Below are positions 11,300 through 23,800 of a stretch of DNA of 64,000 nucleotides, piece after piece. Each line of letters opens with the position of its first letter. The stretch's first letter is position 1. The notes beneath the pieces were generated by a model. That model was given only the letters and a program-made list of their open reading frames with translations. It made no database searches and was not told where the DNA came from. This stretch comes from Phoronis australis (Eukaryota; Phoronida; Phoronidae), in NCBI GenBank assembly GCA_002633005.1, contig NMRA01000487.1:62001-126000 (forward strand), in the 5' to 3' direction. Made by a program: the position numbers and the translations under genes.

Positions 11300-11840
11300 T
11301 AACATCAGTATTATCCCCCGGTGACCGGACACGTTCTGAGCCGGGGCGGGGACTAAAGCTGAACCGGCACGGAGACGGCGACTAAATAAATGAGACGCCG
11401 TCAACACTGCCGTTCATACTGCTTAGAGGATACACGGACGTTTTTCATTCGAAAATTGCAGTGTGTCCGTACCCTCTTACGACATCCTAGATAAACCACA
11501 GTCGAGAATGAGTAACCCCGCACCGGCCACCCCCGGCCGCTCCCCAGGCCGCTCGTGGTGTTTACTGGGCCTACTCTTCCGCTTGCATCTTGTGGCTACT
11601 CAGTCACTGGCACTGGACCGTGACAGTGTGCCTGTCCCCGCCTTCCGCCCCAACAGCCGTAAAAAATAAAGTTAAATCATCCTTATGTTTTTGTGTTTTA
11701 ACTTTGTTGTCTTGTATCACATAAGCCCAGCACCGTGGTCAGTGTCGCGGTCCAGTCTGTAATATAGCTCGAATGATGTCCCCTGTTCATGAGCACATTT
11801 CATCGTATTGCTATTGCCTTTCCTCATTGCGCGGGAAAAG
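11300..11840 (+). promoter_or_regulatory. Probable ADSS promoter region, GC-richer
   Basis: GC content rises from about 11300 (gtgaccggacacgttctgag, gccggggcggggactaaagc) and falls again near the ADSS start codon at 11841. Position and composition suggest the ADSS promoter and 5' untranslated region. No specific factor site or start point can be assigned. Confidence 0.35.
11508..11669 (+). CDS. Candidate small secreted-type ORF, 53 aa
   Basis: An ATG at 11508 opens 53 codons starting MSNPAPATPGRSPGRSWCLL. A hydrophobic run (WCLLGLLFRLHLVAT) preceded by arginines and followed by QSLA resembles a signal peptide, leaving a short tail LDRDSVPVPAFRPNSRKK. An AATAAA overlaps the stop codon. The reading frame is GC-rich, unlike the surroundings, and sits about 170 bp before the ADSS start. 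I recognise no family. It could be an upstream ORF in the ADSS leader, a first exon spliced at AGCC-GTAAAA, or chance in a GC-rich promoter. Confidence 0.25.
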   Translation: MSNPAPATPGRSPGRSWCLLGLLFRLHLVATQSLALDRDSVPVPAFRPNSRKK

Positions 11841-14800
11841 ATGGCAGCTACCACAGTGAACGGAGTTGGGTCGGCTAAAAGACCACGTCTGGAAAGCCAA
11901 CCAACCAACACCGTAACGGTTGTTTTAGGTGCTCAGTGGGGGGACGAAGGGAAGGGGAAACTGGTAGATCTGTTGGCAACAGAAGCAGATGTTGTTTGTC
12001 GATGTCAGGTAAGCTTCTTTCCGTGCATATCCTCTTCGGCGTCGTTGCTGAGCCAGTGAATGGCTAGTCACGCTTATCGACTCAGTGTAAACAATAGGCA
12101 ATGCGATCGCCCTGGCCACCGCAAAGCCGAGTGGCGATGTTCTTGTTTTGGTTTGGTCAATTTATAACATATTTTGAGTTATGATCATATTTCATGCATT
12201 TGAGAGTCAAAACCGGATAACTCATTCATTTTTACACTGTTGAACTGGAGGAAACTTACGGTAAAATCTCACCAAGTTAGGACGCATGCCAATATGGCAG
12301 ACAAGTGAAAATTTTTAAAATAAAAGATAAGTAGCACATGCTGTACCATTTTAAAGGTCTGTGCCATAACTACCTTCAGACAATGTTTCCATCAACTGTG
12401 GACATTCAAAACAATATTAGAAGCGTTTGAAAAATGAAAAAAGCAATTTTGGCATTTACGTTTGTCTTTAAATTGGTGAGATTTCACAGTACTCACTTGT
12501 GACCTATGTATTTTATCTGTCCAATTACTGTTTTTTTGTTGAACAGAAATAAACCTGCACCTTCTGTTTGTTTTGTGCCACTCTTATGAATGCAGTCTCG
12601 TTATGTTCCTTACTGAGATAAGACATGACTTCTGGTTGGGCACTGGTCGGATATAGTGGTCCATGATTTTGAGAACCAGGCCATCACTGAGTAATGGGCC
12701 TGTTATTCACTGGATGGAACTGGTTCTCAAAATCAGGGACCGCTTTATCTGACCAGTGTCTGGTTTCACTTACCAAGACAGTGTGACTGTCTCTAGGCAA
12801 TAATCACCTTGAATTATGTATATATGTTTATTAGAGTAAACAAGTCAGTGGCCCACATTGCAAGTTAACAAAAACAGCAGATTTGCTTTTACAAATCACT
12901 TAAAAAACCGTTTCGTTGAGTTTCTGGATGTTCAATAAACTTGGCTACATGTCTTAATATTCTCGCGTCTTCTCAAGACGTAAGAGTCCCTTAAACATGT
13001 AAACATGACAATACTTGTTGATGTATTACCAATATATCTGCTTCTAGCTTCATCATACAAAGGGCATTCCAATAAAAAATGGTGTTCTGTTTCTATACAA
13101 TTCAAACATAGGAAAAGAATCCAAAAGAGTAAATACAATTATGAACAAAGATGACATTTTTACAATTGAACGTGGTTTATGGTGGCTTTAAATGATTATG
13201 TATAAAATCCAAAGTTTTCACTAAATTTTATTATTCTTACGGAAAATGTATTTGTGAATTACTTTCCCAACGTACATTTCAAGTACAAATTACTACTAGT
13301 GCACAGTCTGTTGTAAGTGAAGTTGCCATCTCAAGTCAAGGAGTGCTTATCGTAAGTAATTGAAAGGTTTTATCAGATAACATAACCTTGACAAAGTTCT
13401 TATAAAAGGCACAGAAAGCACGCATGAGATTGACATTTCCATGAAGCAGATAGTATTTTGCTGAGCGTGGACTATGTATGTTTCAATAACTCATTAGAAA
13501 TTTAAATAATAGTTAGTTGACTAAAGAATACAATTTGAATATGTGCTTGCTCAAAAATATTCATCTTTACATCTAATCCAGTAGAGCGCAATGTTATCAG
13601 ATGTTTATTTGTGCTTATTGATTAGCATATCTGTATCTGTTCAATTTGTATGTCAGATAATCTAATGGTGGCGACAACGACAAGGCAATAAGTGATTTAC
13701 GAAACAGCTGCGTGGTATTGAAATTTGCTATCCCGCCAGATAGTGATCAGGTCGTTTGGTTAACAGGTGTTCAACACCAGCAACAGGTCCCATGTAATGC
13801 TGGCATTTTTTGAAGCACAAACTAGTGTGTTCTTCACCTGTATGCATTATAAAACTAAAAATGAAATGAGAAATCCAAACAGCATGTACGCACGTTTCTT
13901 AACAGTGTATGCTTTAGTCAAGCTTTTGAATTTCCCTAATGAAAATTACTCTTACACAAAAGAAATCCTTTTGCAGGATGGAGGAATTCTAAAATTTCAT
14001 TGGGAGTACTGTCACACTCTATTTCAATATCCTGGTGACCCCTGTGTTGAAGAGGTCTAACTACTAAACGAATGAAATACATTGTGAAAGTAAAATCTGA
14101 TCGAGCAGTACGGTAGTAATGGCCGTCAGAAGAAAAGAAGGCGCGATGAACTCAAGAGCACTATCTGGCATGCTGGTGCTGGTTAATGCCTACCGTGAGA
14201 AAAGATTCTCAATCTCTCTTGAAATTAATCAGAATATTATTATCAAGTTGAATGCAAGCAAAGTTGATATTTGCAGCGTTAAGTTTCCTTTGAAAGTACA
14301 GTAATAATACGAATGATAATGATGGCATGAACATGTTTTTCATTTAATTGTAATTTATTAACATACAGGTGCAAAAGTTAGCCATTTGTTATCCTTGAGC
14401 AAGCTTTTGTCTCATCTCATAAATACTGTACTGTCTGTGACAGCAAAATTCATTATGGTGAATAGACTAGTCAAGTTGGCAGCAAGTCAAACATGCAGCT
14501 GCCTACCTTGTGGTTTCATGTCCCCCAGGTTGTTTGATAAACAATAATTTTACCTGTTGTCAGTCATGTAGGGCTGTTACTGAATGTTGCATCATGTGCA
14601 ATTGGTTTGCATGTTTATAAATTCAATTAGTATTGAGAGGGATATGTATTGTGTTCATGAAACTGATCTCTAGTTCCATGGTTTATGGTTTTTTAAACTG
14701 CAAAATGGATACATTCTTATCATGAGATAATAGAGACTAATTAGTGTCGTATCATATGTAGAATGAATTCCTTTTAAAACTTAACAATAGTCAATGTTAC

Positions 14801-17800
14801 TTAATCTTTTTAAATCAGGGCCCTCCATGCCTCAATTTTGGGGCTGATGTCAACGCCACCCCTCCATGAAAAATATTTAAGTCACGCGAAATTCCCGTTG
14901 TCATTCCCAGATTAGAACCACTTCTACAAAACATGAGGCATTGCCGATGACGAGTGTTGACGGATTCCGTTCTCAACCACAAAATTCCAATCTCAGAGCA
15001 AGGGTCTTTACTGAACATTCCATTCTGTGTAGAGAATAAGTGATCCGCTGGGGCCTAGGGATACCTCTCGTACCAAGAGTCTGGGCTGCGTGCCATAGAT
15101 GCAAGAAGATATCTCGCAAAAAAAATACATTTTATGAAATATCGTCATACATTACAAGCAAGCAGCCTCACTTGCGAAATTCTTTTGTCTATGGCAGGGG
15201 TTCACCCATGATTTCAAAAATTGGTCGTCTGAAATGGGTTTCCCAGTGTTTCCCCACAGCCATGATCAATGGTGCTTGACGGTGTTCTTGAGTTATGACG
15301 CACAAGTCAAACTGTTGTCATAGTGTGTGGTAAATTACTTTGGAGATAAGGGAATCCAATCAAGTTTATTTTATACATGACTGAACTAACATATTATTCT
15401 GAACAGGCCATTGACTTCAAAGTGCTGATGTTAGCAAGTTAAAAGACAGCAGTGTCTGTTTGTTTACTTTACTTGGGCGTCATAATGGTGAACAGGGGGT
15501 ACTAGCTAGCGTGTGTAAATTTGGGTCGGGGTGTCCATTTGAAGGCCAGGTGTACAGAAAGCAGCCATGTTGAGCAACTCTGGCTGACAGAATGAGGGCT
15601 AAGTGGGCATTTATGTGTTGGCCCCAGAATCAACTTAAAGCTATGATAAATCAGTTTGAAATTATTAAAAATTCAAAAGTAATGCCAGCAGGCCTCAAGC
15701 TGCTGCAGTACATCTTCTATAGAAATCCAGGTAAGATAATCTTGTTTCTGATGACAAAATTTCAGTGCAAGTCATCGGTCAACATTGGCTACACTTGATT
15801 CTACCGGATCAGCTGGCTAAGACTTCTGATTGGTTTGTTAGCCAGAAGCCGTCATCGTGAACCAATCAGATGTCTTAAGCGGTTTACCCGGCGGAAGTGG
15901 CAAAGTCAATCAGTGTACACATTGAAATACACATGTCCCAAGGTAATAGTCACACTACATGTGCATCCTGGGTTGTGTGCTTGCAAGGTGCATTAGACTT
16001 TAATGCAGGTTTATATTGTTAATTTTTTATGCTGTGATTGTAATTACAGGGTGGAAACAATGCCGGTCACACTGTTGTTGTTGGCGAAACTGCCTACGAT
16101 TTCCATATCCTGCCTAGTGGTATAATCAATGAGAAGGCAATGAATGTCATTGGTAAGTTGATATTGAAATAATATTTAATGTCAGTGATAAGATGATAGC
16201 AAACAGATGACATAGAATTGGTGAGAGCACAAGAACAACTTGAACCGGATCCAAAATTTTGTTGTATAAGACTGATACTTGGCAGCAGATTTCTCTGATC
16301 CACAGAGATTTTACAGTGATGACTTTTTGCACGTCATTTGAACATCCTGGCCCATGAGAGTAGGGGCATGATGATTACAAAGAATTCTAAAAACACTTGA
16401 CAATCCACTGCTTTAGTTTTGGTCTCCATACACAATGGAAAAAAAACTGTGACCAAATAACTGAAGAGTTATTATGCTAACTCAAGATCCCATTTTTGTT
16501 GGGCTGTTAAACTAATGAACCATCTTGGTAATGTTTTCATTGTCCGCTTTGTGTTGGCTGGAAATTAGACCCTTCTTTGTACTCGTAATGTGTTTTGTAT
16601 TGAAAATGAATTTACAGCAGTAAAAGCTATTGTTGAATAAAGATGCTGTTTAATCACCTGTTTTCATTGTTTATAGGCAATGGCGTCGTGGTTAACATCC
16701 CTGACTTTTTCAAAGAACTTGAAAAAAACGTGGCCAAAGGGTTAAACAATTGGGAGCAGCGTCTCCTGGTGTCAGGACGTGCACATTTAGGTAATTATAC
16801 GCAGTTGATCTTTAAAGTCGACGAGCATGCATCACGGCTCTTGATTCACTGTCTCCATGAGATCATTAAACACTCTAACACTGTCCAGGTCACATGGACA
16901 GGTGCTCCAGAATAAGTTGTCCAAGGAAACGGAATGTTCAAGTACAAGTGCATTTATTTTGTAAGCCAACAGTAGCAGATCATCTTACTTAGATCTGGCC
17001 AGGCGATCTCCACATGTAACCGGTTATGTATTTTCAGATGAGAAAGCGTGGTATTACATCCGATTTTGTTGTTTTATTGCTCTGGTACAGCTTGTAACTT
17101 GAAGAAGTCTATCCCATCCAAAAATAATTCCAAAATGCATGTTTTTGTCTGTAAAACCAATAACGTCGCTGTAAGAAACAGCATTGGCATACCCATGCCC
17201 ATTTGGTGAGATTGTGCTTGAAACCTTCTTCTGTGTGGGTTTCATAGATCAAGGGACTACTTCTCAGTTTCATTGGGCAGAACCACATTTATATGTGATT
17301 TATTGGAATTTTGGTTTAGAAGGAATGCAAACCACTCAATATGGTGTTTTGTTATTTTCAAGTCTGTAAAGTGGATGGCTTTAATGGGGTAGGGAACAAT
17401 AGCCGTATCGTTTTATGACTGTTACAGAAGCAGCCACAATGGGTAATTTATAGCCTCAATCACTCCGCCTTTGACAATATCCAGTGTCGAAAACAAAAAC
17501 GTGATAACCCACTAACATAAAATTGATCTTGGTTTGTTACGTACTTGGATCAATAGTGATTTCTGTGCTTACTGAATATGTTTTTTACCAAAAAACCTTG
17601 TGACTTTAGGGCTTCAAACAAAATGCTGCAAAAAGTAACACGCTGTAACTTGGTTTTTTATGTAAAGAGAATGTTTTGGCTGAATTGTTTAAAATCATCA
17701 ATTGTTTGCCAGTGCATGTGTGGTAAGCTTGTCGCAGGCTTTCACTGTGTGGTAAACATGTGAGTTTGATTGACAAACAGGAAACTGCATTTAAACTAGG

Positions 17801-20800
17801 CGAAAACTCGTCTATCATTCAATCCATATTAGATTTCTGGCCTACTCTTGGGAGTAGTCAAGGCAACAGATCACGCTTCGGTTATCATTTTTGAAGGGCC
17901 TTTAGAAATATGCTAATAAATGCAAGGATTTGGATAGAGCAAGGATTTGGATAGAACAAGGATTCTGTTGAAGACAATTAGTTAATGGTGTGTGATAAAC
18001 CAGTCATGTCCAATTGTGAACTTTGAAACAGAATTGGTCATGTTTGTGGATGGAAATCAAACCACAGGTGCGTTGCAACAGTTCTATTCTGTCCATGGTG
18101 CAATCTACGTAAAAATTAGGAATGCTACTTCATCAGCGCTCTAAAATATAGTCAACAAAAACAAAGGTGTTTAAATTTTTTTTGGATGCGTATACCTTTG
18201 TACATGTCTTCAACTTACCTGTTGAGCATTGGTTCAGTTGACACCCTTGGTCCTGCCTAAAGGTTTCAGGTGTTCAAGAAAGGTTAATGAAGCATGTTTT
18301 TCTTGTAATGGGCTGCAGTGTGTTCTAATCATTGATGTTTTGTGCACTGCATCCAGGGGTGGGTTATTCGTTTTCTTTTGATTTCTTTTTATGTCCTGGA
18401 CACAAAGTAGTTTGAAAATATTTATTGTTATTTGATGAATAACTATTTTATTCTCTTATGTACTCCCAATAACGCTCACGAGTTTGTATAAATCTCAAGA
18501 TTAATTTTTTATCCATTTTGAATTTTTTCCATTTGTGTGTTCACAGTTATAAAAAATTCTACATTACAAGCAATCTTAGAATTGATAAGGAAAATTCATC
18601 ACCTGCATCTTTGGTAGTCAGTTTTCTCTGTTACATATGTAATTGGTGCTTTGAAAAGTAGGACTGTAGTTAAATGCAAAAAAATCAATGCAACAGATCC
18701 CATTCACAAGCTTGACATTGATTCAATCCCTGCAGTGACTTTTTCAATGGCTTGTTCATTTGTTCCTTCAAGTAATATGAGACCACAATTCAGAGAATTA
18801 TGTTATTAAAATAGTTGGGAACAGCAACCGTGGTCTGATATATTGGGAGTGAGGATTCTCAGAATAAGCCTACGGTCTACAACCTCTGTATTAATACCTT
18901 GGGCTTGCTTCTACCTAGCATTCATGAGTAACATATTACACATTTTTGGTAATGATTGTTGGCTTAACATTTTATCAAGTAGTAGTAATATCTCCCATTA
19001 TACCAAACTTTAATAACATTTATAAATTTCCTTGTTGTCTTCTATTTTCTCTCAAGTGCTTCATGTGTGGTTGGATTGTTGTTATACCTTGTGGTCAGTC
19101 ATATATGCGTGTTTATCCTCATTGCAGACTACCCCCACATTGGTCTTTTTATGGTTATGCTACTTGTGCTATTTCTGTGCTAAATTCTGGCATGGCAGTT
19201 CTTGGCCCATAGCTCTATGTGTACAGATTCTCAGGCATTCAGCACAGTTATATATGGGGATGTAATGCTGGGCAGTTGATATGGGAATTGTACGGTAGAG
19301 TTCCCTTGATATTGCAACACAAGACTTAAGTGATCTGCTGCTATGTTTTACTATGAAAAAATTTATGGTAAAAGTTAGGGACAGTGAAAAATTAATTTTC
19401 TGGTGGTTGGAGCTTGTACCAAATTTTAGGAATTTCATTACGCTATATTGGCGTCCCCAAATATTCAAGGGCTACAATCAACGACCAAAGTTCATTCGCT
19501 TCCCCAAATTCAAGGGCTACAATCAACGACCAAAGTTCATTCGCCTCTGTGTTACACACTATGAGGACAGATGAACGTGTCGCATTGGTTGCTGTTTTCA
19601 ATGATTTTATAAGCTGCCATTGTTTCCAGTCTTGATACAAATTGTGTTCGATATTTAGAGCTATGATCAACGCCAAAATCGCCCACGTCCCAATCTTCAA
19701 AATTAAGAAAACGTAGTTTCCTTGAATTTATTTCAGTATCTCAAATTTTAGGGACTGTCCCAAACTGAGAAATTGTTATTCTATTCTGTTTTCATTGCTC
19801 AAAAGTGATTGTATGTTATGCAATGTCTCCCGCTTACCCAGGGACTGGCAAGTCCTGTCTAGCTGTTGCCTCAGATTCTCAATGCTTAGATTTACCGTAA
19901 CCAGCAGCCTTGGCTAATTAAAAACATTTCCTGTTTTTGTTTTTCACGTTATTTTCGTCCCCAGGATTTATTTCTGCACTTAATGTCCATGAGTTGATGA
20001 AATTAAAATGCACCGCTATTAAACTTTTTTATTTTCCTGTTTTTGTTACGTTACTACATAAATCAATTTGTAATCATAACATGTATTGTTAGTAATAGTA
20101 TGTAGATTCCAATAACCATTAATGATACTTGGTGCTTTGCCTTCGTTCATACAGCAACTGTAATGAGGTTGTTATCATACTATTAATAGAAAAAAATGGG
20201 CCATCCTGTGGGATTTAACTTGGGTTAATGATTCAGTTTTTACCTTTGTAGATTATAATAAGTGAAAATATCACATGCATTAATAATAGTAACTCACGTA
20301 CAGTTTATCAGGACATCTATTGTAGAAATAAAGATATTTATTGACAAATGAAAATTGTTATGGTTTGAAAATTAGCTCTGCTGCTCTACAGTAATTGTAA
20401 CAACTTTTAAGAATTCTGTTCTTGGAACTTGATTGGTGATGGACAACCTCTGTTTCATCTAGAAATTCTACTGATTAAAATTGAAAATTTCATTTAAATC
20501 TTTAAACACATTGAAATCTGTCTCTAATTGTTCCTTGCTTTGAGCTGATTTCTAGGTCAGGTAAGAACTCGATTGTCTTATAGCTTGAGGCCAGGCTCGG
20601 TACAGAAAATGACCCATTCCAGCCTTCTAAGCTTGCCCTGTAGTTCTTCCAAAATCAGAAATCGGCTCTCTTCTGAGCAATGACCAATTTGTAACCAATG
20701 TTATTGCAAAGAGTCTATATTGGCTTTTGCCCATTGCATTTAGCCAAAAACCAATAGCCAATAGTTGATTTGTTTGTCTTCTGCGTTTCTTGAAACAATT

Positions 20801-23800
20801 GGGTCTTCTGTCTATTCAAGTAGACAATAGATATCTGTCTTCTGGATTCGAGTTGCTAACAGATTTTCTTACTTTCAAACTTAGTCTGGTTTTAGTGAAA
20901 CAAGCTTAGCCTTCCGTAGTCAGTTNTTTACATTTTTAGCTGAACATCCAAAGACTGAAACCAATAGATTTTGAGAAACAGGCCCCATATCACTCACATG
21001 GAATTCCACGTGCTTTGGTGTAGGATTTGATGTCACTTCTGCCACCAGATGGTGCTGTGTTAGCGTGTGGAACTGTGTGTTCTTCAATTGTAGGTGTTTG
21101 TTTGTATGTTATATACAGTGTTTGACTTTAGTTTATTGTTTACAGTGTTTGACTTTCACCAACAAGTGGACGGTCTGCAGGAGTCTGGCCGAGGGACAAA
21201 GCTGTAAGTACATTTCTAGACTGAAATAACCTGAAAGTTGTACTGTATTCGAGCATATTTTAGTTCAAGTATCGGTATCTGAACTAATGTGTTTTCTTGA
21301 AGAAATTTTTACTCAGATATTTCACATATAGGCGCGTGCATTTTCACTTGTAGGTGCAGGCAGCTATGCCTTGCATATGTGCGTGTTTTCGTATCGGTGG
21401 TTTTTGTGTGTTTTTTGTCAGTTCTGTGTACTTTTCAATCATTGAATGGTGAACTGTTGGAAATTTAGACATTTAAGGTTAGGTAGGACGCTATAAAAAT
21501 GGCCAAATTTAGATGACCTCGGAACTTTATATTTCAGAAACGGCTGATTGGATTCCTATGAAACTTTCAGATATTATGCTTTATGAAATGTTCTCCAAGA
21601 CGTTTTAGGAATTGTTTTCAAAGTGTTTCACTTTTGCAAGAGGGGCTATCAAAAAATAGGACTTTTATTATTTTCATGACAAATCTTTAAAGTTGCATAA
21701 AACAAAAATGAAATTGTATTTTAGAAAAGTGTATTGGCTTTTTTGATATCTCGCCTAGAACATTTATATCTAATAAATGTGATGGTGTTATTGACACCGT
21801 TGTTTAGCTGTCAATCAATGTCCCTTTCTTTTTGCTAAATTTTAATTAAAAGGACCTGGTCACATGACTCAATTACTAACAGATTGCTAAAAAGTCAGTC
21901 AAATTCTACAAGTTTTCTATGTTCAGAAAATATATACCTTTACTGACTTAGAATCTATAGTTTTTAAATATTATGCTAAATGCATAGACATGTCGATGAA
22001 GTCCCACATAACTTTAACGTCCGCCATTTTGTATCAGATAACTCAAGTTTCAGTCACAGCTTGTTTGTGTAACTGAAGTGTTTCATGTACGTCCACTTGT
22101 GCTTACGGTATTTCTTCACTTATTTAGCACACAATATGGCCGACAAGTGAAATACTATTTCGTCAAATTTGTCCTCAAAAAACTAAGATCATGGGAAAAT
22201 TGATCCATTATTGACATAGTTTTTACTATGTAGGTGTCATAAAACAACATTTGCTTAAAGTTTCAACTATTTTAAAAAAGTAATCAACCTTTGAAAAATT
22301 GGAAAAATGACACTTTTTGTGTGAAATAAGTGAAGAATTACAGTATTTCCGTATACAGGGGTAGCTTCACATTTGGGTGCATGACAACCATTTACATTTA
22401 TAAAAGTAGATGCCTGAAAGCCACATGCATTGTCAAAATCAGTGTAATGGATATTGGCAATCTCGTACTAGAAGTTTGCAGCAGGGAAACTAGTCGTAAA
22501 GACAGTGTGTGTAAATCAGTGTCTATCATTCAATAGAAATTTGTATTCCGTTTTTCATTTCAGAATTGGCACCACAAAGAAAGGCATCGGACCGACGTAC
22601 TCCGCCAAAATGCACAGGCATGGCCTGCGAGTGTCTGATCTGCTGGGAGACTGGAACTTGTTTAAAGAAAGGTAGGTTAAAGTCTTCGATCAAACACTGA
22701 TGGATAAAATAGCTGCACATGTCAGTAAGGACTAGGGGTGTCACATTCTCACGTCATGTGAATCATATAGCCGCTTGTGGTTAAAGAGAAAAGCCCTTGT
22801 TTTAGTTATTATCTACATGTGCAGCGATTATTAACTGATTTGGTCAGCAAAATTATGTTTTTCTGTGCATTGTGATTCTACAATCACTTCCATTGAGACA
22901 AAAGTTGTGATTGCACTGTGTTACGTGTCAAGTCGAGGTGTCGCCCCCAACAACCCATGAAGAGTTTCTTGTCTGTGCTTGGTGGTCGCATTGGACAGTT
23001 GCCTGGTGACATGAAAATTTTAGTGTCTGACATCAAAGTTGGAATACTGATAACCAGAGGTGAGCTGAACCACGCAGGTGTGTGTCATTATAAATTTCAT
23101 TGACAACTCATGTTCTGTGTGTGAAAATGGTAGTATATTTTCCTGACTTCTCGATCTGATTTGCTTGATTACAGTTTGTCCGTGACCTTGTCTTGTAGGT
23201 TTCGTAATCTGGCCAAATATTACTTGCGTTGCTATGACGATCTGTCAATTGACATCGAAGCAGAAATTGTGAAGTACGAGGTACGTTTGTGTGATACACC
23301 CCAGTTTTGTTGGTGTTATTGTTTAACAATGTCTCAGACCTTGCAGGTTTTAATGCTGAACTATGTTGTCTTAACGATTTCCTCTTACGATACCTGGGGT
23401 GTTTGAGATTGTGGCAGTTTCTGGTTTCCCGGAAGAGGTGCTTCTTATGCGCCCACATATTTGTGGGCGCATGACGTGTGTTCGTGAAAATTTTCAGTTA
23501 TGTTTCTTTCCTGGATGGGACGCCTTGAGCAACTGTTACATATTGAAATAGAAATTTTTAGGCAATTAAGCTTTACCTATCTTGTTACTTGGTGAGGTGA
23601 AATTTCTTCAAGTCTTTTGCTTTGTCTTTTTTCGCGTGCTACAGGTGGCATTTACGCATAGCATGTGTATCATGAATAGATCAAAGCCTATTGTTTTTAG
23701 TTGAAATCGGACACAAGATGACGCTGTGGTGGCCATTTTTCACTTTTTTGGTTTTCGCAGCCAAGTGTCGCTCCTCAGAATGCTTTCATTTGTACAGGCC

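Larger units (their letters stand above)
16791..21145 (+). other. ADSS intron 3, mostly featureless
   Basis: A 4.4-kb intron. Apart from small tandem repeats at about 17922 and 19455 and an N at 20926, nothing recognisable is seen. Confidence 0.7.

Noticed and set aside
23108-23458. 116-codon minus-strand ORF in ADSS intron/exon 6
   Set aside because: It runs across a confident ADSS exon on the other strand and has no family resemblance.
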